Below the pieces are notes generated by a model, which did no database searches, was not told the DNA's origin, and saw only the letters and a program-made list of their open reading frames with translations. From NCBI GenBank assembly GCA_000310025.1, contig FN649748.1, forward strand, positions 3,027,895 through 3,091,894: a DNA stretch of 64,000 bases, given 5' to 3'. This document shows, one piece after another, positions 40,701-64,000 of the stretch. Position numbers and translations under genes: made by a program. The DNA is from Ectocarpus siliculosus (lineage: Eukaryota; Sar; Phaeophyceae; Ectocarpales; Ectocarpaceae). Numbering within the stretch: position 1 is the stretch's first letter; each line of letters starts with the position of its first letter.

Positions 40701-43105
40701 GGGAGCGAAACCAAACGCCACAGGCCGGAAGATTGAATGAAGGCGTGGGGCGTTAGCGTCCTCATGTGCAAGCAGTACCCCAACGCTTTGGTGCAAAAAG
40801 AACGATCGAGTCGCACTACCAGTTCCTTTCGTGGCATGATCTAGGACTCCGCGTTCCGGTGACCGGAAAGAATATCAGTGAATCCCTTCTGTGTCCCAAC
40901 AGGAATGAACGCCGTTCACAACTGTAGGAGTGAATTGCAAAAAATAATCGCGTCGTCGATTCTATCTTGGACAGCTCCTGACCTGGTGGGTAGTCAATGC
41001 AATTCCTCCAACGTACGCCGGCGTCGGCGGAGGTATGTTTTCCTTTTCTTCGTCAACGTCCGATAAATTTCCGATAGGCCTGAAGGGGGTCTCCATGGCT
41101 ATTGTGACGTGGCCTTTGCCCCCCTGCAGTAAACGTTGCGGAGGCGACGGTGACAGACCTCGTTAACAAACCCCAAGCCCCACATCAAAATAGAACACCA
41201 ACAATATATACTGTCGAAGGTTTGGCGTGCCAAGCGCATGGCAGACCACAGGGGCAAGAAACAGAGACCACAGAAAGGAAGAGAACGGATAGCGCAGGAG
41301 ACGGTGGGGTACTTCAATGGTGACAACGTGGAGTCCAGAGAAGAAGAATGGGCAATACTCACACTGATACTCTATTCTACTCGAGACGGTGGGCTAGCGT
41401 ATGCGATGGACCTAATACAGGAGTTTCGAAACAGGATATGAACTCATTTGCTTTAGAGAGCAAAGACGTTCTAGTGTGAATAAGGGGGAGGGGGGCGACG
41501 CTGTCAAGGTTCTGCCCATGTCGCAAGATAATCAAGAACAGATAATGGAGACTCAAACGTTTCTACATAGCTGAACAAAATGTTAGGTTGGTTTGGCACA
41601 TCGGGCGTTGACACGTACAGAAGGCCGGTGCCATGCCTGGTCTTATTCATCCATTTCGGGGTCAGGCTATGACCACCCAAATCCGTTTCATACCGTCATC
41701 GCACGGACGAACAGGTATCGGGTGGAGGTGTGGCACAGCTACAAGGCCAATGGCATTTCAAACACTGCAAATGCGTGCATGCTATGAAGCATCGATAGAC
41801 CAGAACCAGCGTCGAAAGTGTCTTCTTTATGCGAGGGCAATGCACCACAGGGGCAAATGACAGGCAAGATCACCGATACCCTGAAAGGTGCCCCCACCCT
41901 CCTAAGGGTTCAGCAGCCGGTCGTACGAGGCCGAGAGTGAAATGAAAATCATGGCTCTCACATCATCGATGACCTCCATGCCGGGAGCCACACCCCACTG
42001 GGAGAGAAGCCCCCCTTCAACGACCGAAGCCACGGACGAAGCGACGGTGCCGCCGCGAACCTCCTGGTCCACCTCGAGTCCAAGGCTTTGGAAAACCGAC
42101 TGATCATCACGCTACGCGGCATCATGCGTCACGGCATAGGTAGTGTAAGTAGACTGCGGCCAAGGTGTAGTGAAATACGTCCATCTATTTTCGCGCATGG
42201 ACTCCGCCGCCAACTGTTGATATTCGTTGCATTGCTCTGGCCACGTGCATAATGAAAGGTAGGTCTGGGCTTGCCGTGCACATGCGAATTCGGCATGTTT
42301 AGAACGCTTCTCTCTGCGATTTTCAAGTATGGGGCTGGATATTTGGTTCTTACTGCTGCCGGATGCCAAAACACTTCGTGCGGTTCTCGACAATGTCCTC
42401 ACAGTTGATACAATCTATCGTATCTTGTTGTTGCGAGACATCTTGGGAAATCGATGGTCACTGCCACTATTGTCTCATGCTCAGCATGAAGATTACTGTA
42501 GCTTTGCTGGAGGTTCGAGCCGACAATTTGGGGATATGCCGTCGCCCGACACATGTATCGGGATTCGATCCCCGCGGCAAATGGCCGCCGCCGGGTTTGG
42601 GTGTGTGCCATACGTTGGAAAACGAATGCGCTCACAACGCTCCATCTTGGCGGAAACTTGTATCTGGGGATTAGAGTTGGTGCATGGACAGCGGGGCAGC
42701 ATTCTGCTGTGTGGTCAAAAGACAATGTCGTCATGGCACCGTGTTCTGCACCTCACCTCCGACGTCTTGCGCGGCTGAAATTGCACCAAAGCTTGCCAGC
42801 ACCCCTCTTCCTCCCCAATCGCGCCGACAGTTCCAATCTTACGTATCGCATCAACGGTGACATGCTCGGTCTCCCTAGCACGGGCTACTCCCACTGGATA
42901 CGCCTCCTCCACGCGTCCCGCTCCAACAGTCCCCTTCCCCCGCAGAAAGGCCCGAACATCCCTAGCGAATCTCGTCAACGGGGGCTGGGGTCTGCCTGCC
43001 CCCATGGGCACCCCGAAGGCGGGGGAATGGTAGATGTTGGGGCGCCTCCTCACTTTGTCCACCGGTTTCAGATACTCCTTCGGTTCCATCCTGGTGTTCA
43101 GTTGT
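37778..43105 (-). CDS. Multi-PDZ scaffold-like protein
   Basis: Exons with GT/AG borders and matching phases are 43105-42757, 42099-41962, 40688-40455, 40240-40134 and 39649-39361. PDZ domains bind C-terminal peptides. PDZ 1 spans exons 2 and 3: SLGLEVDQEVRGG, SVVEGGLLSQWGVAPGMEVI, then DDYGNSFAEMLLSMYF across the junction. PDZ 2 spans exons 3 to 5: KLGLDVIGGEEGRGRSGLIQ, VISVAPESLADFYGVRVQ, DALVGINGYPL, then RFFLVRK. A further exon at 37962-37778 (AGAQLASVGNMCCRTVSFER, stop 37780-37778) looks like the second half of a third PDZ. An Ala/Lys/Arg-rich frame at 38698-38339 could link it if 39649-39361 is spliced at GTCAGC rather than ending at its TAG. Exon 1 is basic with no known domain. The 5' end is not found. 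PDZ 1 and 2 are confident; the third and the join to it are tentative. Confidence 0.75.
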
Positions 43106-46077
43106 CTGTGGGGTGAAGTTCACGATAGGGTTTCATTCCGGCTGGGAGAGGAAGCATGCGTGTGTTTTGTAACACAGACGTGCTGGACGCAGAAATGGCT
43201 ACAGCGGTGACGATTAACGGGCCGATCTGAACCCCGGAGACCTCTTGCGTATTGTGTGGCAGACTCTCCCCACATGTTTGCCAAAAGTGACTGTCGTAGA
43301 TTCACGAGTCATATGCAAGAAGAGTCCGTTTGGTTTCATGCTTTGTTTACGTGCACGGGTACGGCGGAAGCGGCGCGATAGCTTCATGCTCCCTATTTCG
43401 GGTGACAGTGCTGCTTCACCAATACTCGGCTGCGCGTTCTGCGGCATTCCATTCCATTGAAGCATGGCTCAATAATGTGGCAGGTCCTGCATGTTGGTAC
43501 ATGCAGCTCACGTAGACCCTTGCCCTCGCAAAAGGTGTAGCGGACAGGATAGGGCGGGAGAGAGGCAGAGTTCACGGCCTGCACCTGCAACCAGTTTGCA
43601 GCCGCACAACCAGCACCGTGCATGCACTGGCAATGGCACACGGGTGGGAGCGTCGCATGCCTTGAGCCCTCCTTTCACACCCAATAACCCTTTCTGTAAA
43701 CTCTCATCGAAACTTCATGCTGCTTCACCTTTTTTTGCACTGGGCCTTGTTGATGTGAGTGACCGCGAAAAGAGAGTCACAAGGCTACCTCCAACTATGT
43801 TGGTGTGGATGTTTATGAGCCAACCAGGTTCAGAGTTGCAACTACCACGCACTCTCGGACGAATCCCACAAGGAAGGCCCCCATCTTGATGCTTTTGGAC
43901 CCCCACCTTCCTTGCTGTCCAGTGTTCGAGAACGATCCTCGGTTTGCTTGCTCGCGCGGTCAGGTAGGATCAACGGCGGCTTGGTGTTGGCTCGTTCCAA
44001 GGTAGGATCTTGGAAGTTTCACCCCGCCCTCATCCAACAGGTACGTTGTGTGCTCAGCGCTGGTCCCTTGTTGGCCACACTTGCATCGCCCGAGGGAAAA
44101 ACTCGCTGTTGTCCTTTCGACCCGCGGAGACAAGCAATCACACTTTGGGGTGCGGAATTGGCGGAATGATTGCCGGTAGGCCGGGAGTACAACAGTCCCG
44201 CATGATAACGCCGTCCAGCCGCATACACACTCCCCAAACCCTCGGTTGACCAACCACATCTCATTGATTGCTGCTTGCCAAAGTTGTTAGGCCTGGGATA
44301 CCCCACTATCGTGGCCGACTTAGCGATGTCCTTCGCTGCCGAGCACCAGGCCTGTTGGTTCACATTGCAAAACATGGAGTACTGCAGTAGATGACTTTGT
44401 ACTCCATGCAATTTCATGAAAAAAAAATTGCTCAAGGTCACGCAACAGCTGTCACGTTTTTGTTCTGGGGAGAAGGCATGTCACAGCGTGCTGAGGTTTT
44501 GGGCTTGGCAGACAAGGGAGGCTGGTTGAACCACGTGCATGTCTGCCTCCCATCATCGCATCGAGATTTTGGTCGCTGCGTTGCAGACTCATGTACGTGG
44601 TCTACCCCTCGCTGTACAAGTCTCTACAGCAGTAGGCACACGAGGTTTGTTACAACTGCTGGGAGTACATTGCAGAGTCCGCGACACCCATATCAAAATA
44701 ACCGCTTGTTTTCGCTCTCCGTTACGGTCTGATCTTTGCAACCTCCATTCATGCCCTCACTGACAAAGTCATGATCAGCGCCGATTCACGGGGAGCCAGA
44801 CTCCGGCATTCATCCAAACACCGTCCGCTCGTCTGTCTCACGCGTCAGACCACGGGGATGAAAAATTCACCAGAATAAAGCCATCGAGCCATTGCAACGC
44901 CCTCGGCTCCGCTTTCAGCTTACAGCCAACAACCAACATTACCTGCTGTCGCATCGCCTACTTGGAGCACAAGTGCGCCACTACTGGGGTGCTCCGCCAA
45001 TGTTGTTGGTGCCTCTGTTGAAGCCGCGCCACCGCCTTGAACGCAGCGATGTCCTTCCCTGATCCCGAAGCTGAGGAACAAACGCTCCACACTTTCTTTG
45101 GCGAGCACATCCCTGGAGGAGAGACATCCAAGCTACGCCCCGCTTGCACGTTTGTGCAGCAGTTTATCGCACAGGAGCTGTGGTGGGTGCCTGTACGCGA
45201 TCGTCGACATTCTCTAGTGCTTGCTACAGCAGTAATCCCATCACACAGCGTTGCTTTGGCCCTTGTTGGCGATGACCTGCACACTGCACACATCGCCAAA
45301 CATGCGGCAGGCCGGGTCTGCTTTGCCCGTTTGGCAACTTTCGTACCGTAGGCAGCGTAGGTCTAGACTACGGGTGCGGAACAACGTTGGTGCTGCCCGC
45401 GAGCGGATGCTCTCGAGCGTTGGAGGCGAATATCTCTCCCTCCTACTGCAACCGATTTTGCTGAGAGTTTGTACTCCCAGCAGTTGGCGTGGCACGGAAC
45501 GATGGTATGTCTGTGTCTCGCGTGCGTTTTTGCCGCAACTCTCAGCAGGACGCGGAGAGGCAGCTCATGCACGTTTGTCGTTTTGTTTTCCGTCACGCGA
45601 GCCAAAACACCCGCATCAAGACGTGGGTGCAGAAATGTGTAGTGCATTGCGATTCCTGTGCGAACTTGAGGGCATCATCTGTCTCCAGCATGAGCTCATC
45701 GTCTCACTGCTGCGTTGCTATTGCTACTGATCGTCAAGGCAAGGATGCAAGGGATCGGTGCCGTCCTGGCGTGTGCATGACTGCAACCTCCCTGCTGACT
45801 TCACCCGACAGCAGTTGATCCCGACCACAAAGGCACGGCGGGACATCCATGTGTTTGGAAGCTGTAGCGTGTTAGAGTTCCGAAACAGCGGTAGGGATGG
45901 GAATCATGACGAAGTGACGGTGTACCAGATACCTCGCACCACTCGAAGCAACGATGATGGTGTACAAATTGTGCTGGGTGCGTACAACCACCTCGCCTTC
46001 CTCTCCGCCACTTCGACCCGGCGGTGCCCCCTTCCTTCCCTCCCTTTGCCGTGGTGTTTACACGATTTTTTTTTCAG
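43106..46077. other. No confident gene; likely holds 5' exons of both flanking genes
   Basis: The first exons of the minus-strand PDZ gene and of the plus-strand SMPD4 homologue should lie here if the two share a divergent promoter region. Protein-like open frames (44441-44019 minus; 45037-45351 and 45489-45818 plus) match no domain I know and may be transposon debris. Confidence 0.4.
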
Positions 46078-61142
<15,065 letters not shown>

Positions 61143-62862
61143 CCTGTGAATCATTCCAATCGGACAGACAGCAGGCGCTGCTTGAGGTAGACCGTGGACT
61201 ACGAGTCGATGGGTGAATCCGACCGGGTTACTACAGGCGCCTTTGAGAGGTAGTGATGGGAGGGAGCTTCTGTGTGGGGCCCCGGGGGGGGGCTTCGCGA
61301 GTACACAACCGTCTTGCCGGAGAGGGTGAATCAAGGACGAAATGGCGTTTTGTAACCCTACCCTGCTTTGTTTTTGTGTACACGGAGTTTGTTGTCTTGG
61401 CAAGCGGTGGGGTTTGCTCTGGGCCTTTCGTAGGGTGAGTTGACGCTTGTCCCTTTGTTAACTATATGGAGGAGGTGATATCTCGAGAACAAGGGCTGGG
61501 TAGAGGTCGTTTTTCAGTAAAACATATGGGGTGACGACAATGCTGGGCTGGAAAGGTTGAATACTGAACATAGGATGAGGAATGACTACGAAGGTCCTGC
61601 TTGAAAGAGTTTGCCAATTCTTTGTCCGTGGAATAGAGGACGGAACGTGAGTCGCGCTCAGCAGCATTTTTATTGAACGGCAGACAAGTAGGACTTGGGA
61701 TCTAAAAGCCATGGGTGGGGCGACGACATAAGATAGAGAGGGGGAGGGCTATGTATACGAAGACAAAGCTCGCTGTGACTGATTCACTCGAGACTTGAAA
61801 GCACCAGTCGGAGGAAACATGACTTGATCGACCAATTGGAAACCTAGTTGTCGTTCGGTGTACGTTGTTACAGACTTGAGGGAAGGCTCGTTCGAGTTTC
61901 ACTTGTGGAGGAAGTCCGCTTTCTCGCGGCAGCATGGTGTGGCTGAGTGCAGGTTTCCTCGTCAACAATTTCATCAACCGACCCTTGCTCTCTGTTCAAG
62001 GAAACCAAAGCATGTTGAGACACATGGAACACGAAACGAAATTGACGACGAAACGCAGGCTCGAAGCCTATTCTCGTATCCCCCGCGAGACACGGGAGAG
62101 ATACTTCTGAGGCACATACAAGTAGTCGTCGCAAATCCCAACGTGCTCTGCATCAAAAGCGTGCTGGAGGCTACTACCGCTAGCCATTTCACTCATCACA
62201 ACCGCGCGGAGAACACACATCGTACATGTTCTTAACTCCTACCACACTCTGTGGCATCATCCATACGCTCAACGATTGAGAATCCCACTACACACAACCA
62301 GCATTTCGTTTTTGTTCTCCCTTGAATAGTTCAAACCTACGCAGGAAAAACACTTGCTTCCTGATGCTGGAAGCATCGCCAGACAACCTACACGGCCGAT
62401 AGAAAAAGCAAACCAGCATGAGGAGACAGGACCCGCGTACACGGTCATGGACCCCCAAGCGCGACTAGGCAGAGATGAGACATCTAACGCGAGGAAAACA
62501 CGCCGCACCGTATAACGGTTTACCCCCCCACTCGTGTTTCCTCCGCACCCATCACGAAAAGGTCGGCAAGGATAAGACAAACCAGTCACTCCCCAGCTGA
62601 GTATACAAAGCACTGCATGACACACCTTGCGCTCTGGCGCGGATCCAATCTCAACATCTTCGCCTCGTTAGGGTGGAGTCCATGGCGTGCAGTAGGCCGT
62701 TCGTTCGTTTTGCATGCGTGGTAACTTTCGTTCAGCGGGAAACGTGCAGATGTGTGCACTTCTTCCTCCCTTGGCTGCCTCCGCCCAAACAGGGAGTCGC
62801 CCCCCCCCCCCCCACGAGACTCGGAACGGCAGTGTTTCACACACAGAATGTCTAAAATATTA
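61143..62862. other. Intergenic space between convergent genes
   Basis: This lies between the SMPD4 stop (61142) and the transporter stop (62863) and should hold both 3' untranslated regions. I see no exon with domain or splice support. Confidence 0.5.
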
Positions 62863-64000
62863 CTAGAGGTCGAGGTGCTCATGCCACTCGTGAAACATGT
62901 CCATGCCCTTAGAGTCGTCCATCCCCTCCCACTCCAGCAGCCTCTTGCCCTGCAAACGGCGGTTGATGCGGTAAAAAACCGCCCCGAACACGATCAGCAT
63001 CCCCAGGAGTCCCAGCTCCGTGACAGGGTGGTCGTAGATGAGGCACGACACAAGGATGCTGAGGGCTATCCTCGTCTGCAGTAGTAGCAGCAGCAGCAGC
63101 AGCAGCAGCAGCATGCAAAAAACGTACGACGGGCGGCGGAAAACAATTGAGCTGCAGCGAACACGAGGCAGCTTGCGGATGGTATATCGCGCTTGCCGAG
63201 AAAGCGCTGGGTGTGACAAGGCGAGCGGGTGATCCAGCAAAGGACAGCAGGACTTCCGCAGGTGGGGTGATTATCCATGAGATATAGCTGCCCGTGACGC
63301 ACAAACGCAGCGCATAATCGTCCAGACTATGCCTTCTCCGACCAGATCCAACTAAGGATGTGACACACGGTCTTGAACTGGCCCAAACAGCCTGAGAGCA
63401 AGGAACGAAAAAACGCTCACGCATTATCTGAGCTCGACCCAACAGTCCACTATTGCCTGACAAGGAAACCAAAAGCAGTCAAGACCTGCCAAGGCCGAAT
63501 CCAAAGCTCTCCATCGACCAACAATTACTCGTGCTCAAAGGAAAACCCGAAACCACAACAACTGTCTGTCAAAAGCCATCCGCCACGAACAATACATATA
63601 ATGTATATATAACCATTGCGGGGTGAAACGACCACCGAAGGCGTTCGCGTCAGTTGGACCAGTCAGTTACGGATGCTGGAGGTACTGAACAGACTCTAGG
63701 ACGGTTTTCAGTACGGAGACAATGACACAGTTTCTACTGTGAAGGCAACAACAAACAACACAACAACTTACAAACAAACAACAACAACCACTACCACAAC
63801 AACCGAAGCAACAATCCACAAACAACAACATGGACATCGATACGGCGGTGCCTCCTCCTTACCGTCATGATGATCGCGAACACAACCGCCCCGAACGACC
63901 GGATCGTGTGGAAGATGAGGAGCTGGCCGATGGTCGAGCACACCCCGAAGGCCACGAAGTGAAGGTGGATCTCCGGATGGTCCGACACGAAGGCGAAGAA
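62863..64000 (-). CDS. SLC35B/UAA-type nucleotide-sugar transporter, 3' end
   Basis: Two exons are visible: 64000-63863 (its start is beyond the window) and 63075-62863, joined in phase 0, with stop TAG 62865-62863. The first encodes EIHLHFVAFGVCSTIGQLLI and FGAVVFAIIMT. The second starts TRIALSILVSCLIYDHPVTE and continues LGLLGMLIVFGAVFY. This is the C-terminal pair of helices around the (T)TR signature of the UAA family, which exchanges nucleotide sugars for nucleotide monophosphates in the ER or Golgi membrane. The soluble tail has a Lys/Arg stretch (RRLQGKRLLEWEG) and ends HEWHEHLDL, without a clear KKxx signal. Substrate cannot be told. It is convergent with SMPD4. Confidence 0.85.
63080..63113. 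repeat. (CAG)n microsatellite beside the transporter acceptor
   Basis: GTAGTAG(CAG)n lies just inside the intron, next to the acceptor of exon 63075-62863. On the coding strand it is a (CTG)n tract and may serve as the pyrimidine-rich region. Confidence 0.85.

Noticed and set aside
45037-45351. First exon of the SMPD4 homologue
   Set aside because: The peptide is protein-like but shows no family motif and I could not find a donor in the needed phase, so it is left unassigned.

Overview
The window reads as nuclear DNA of an intron-rich eukaryote, most likely a stramenopile and probably a brown alga. That placement is inference from style: moderate-to-high GC, many short exons in long introns with pyrimidine-rich acceptors, scattered (CAA)n tails, and a chromodomain Ty3/Gypsy element. 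No organism-specific marker proves it. Gene models were built by eye from exon-like peptides, GT/AG sites and phase agreement between neighbouring exons.

Layout. 1-5088 is gene-poor and repeat-rich, with a tRNA-derived SINE at 785-1103 and a diverged direct duplication at 3088-4135. 14269-5089 (minus) carries a Rab-like small GTPase (exons down to 10857) and then an SH2-domain protein with a long low-complexity tail. The exon phases allow both to be one transcript. A second SINE with a clear target duplication sits in a GTPase intron. 16887-17150 is a diverged solo LTR. 17969-31454 is a full-length 13.5 kb Ty3/Gypsy element on the minus strand. It has two 268 bp LTRs that look identical and a 4 bp target duplication. 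Gag is followed in the same frame, after one TGA, by a 2.5 kb-codon polyprotein ordered low-complexity region, NADAR domain, aspartic protease, RT, RNase H, integrase, chromodomain-like and Tudor-like segments.

31549-32489 is an array of the 12 bp palindrome CTTCCATGGAAG (15 exact copies by eye) with interstitial CCCTAA telomere-type repeats inside it. 34300-32593 holds a broken Helitron Rep remnant. 43105-37778 (minus) is a multi-PDZ gene. 46078-61142 (plus) is a 19-exon homologue of SMPD4/neutral sphingomyelinase 3, with a foldback inverted repeat in one intron. 64000-62863 (minus) is the 3' end of an SLC35B/UAA-type nucleotide-sugar transporter, convergent with SMPD4.

The cellular genes are unrelated housekeeping and signalling genes (vesicle traffic or phosphotyrosine reading, PDZ scaffold, sphingolipid or nuclear-envelope function, Golgi/ER transport) and show no sign of being a cluster. 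The most unusual item is the retrotransposon polyprotein with an apparently intact NADAR domain, a family that acts on ADP-ribose and related N-glycosides.
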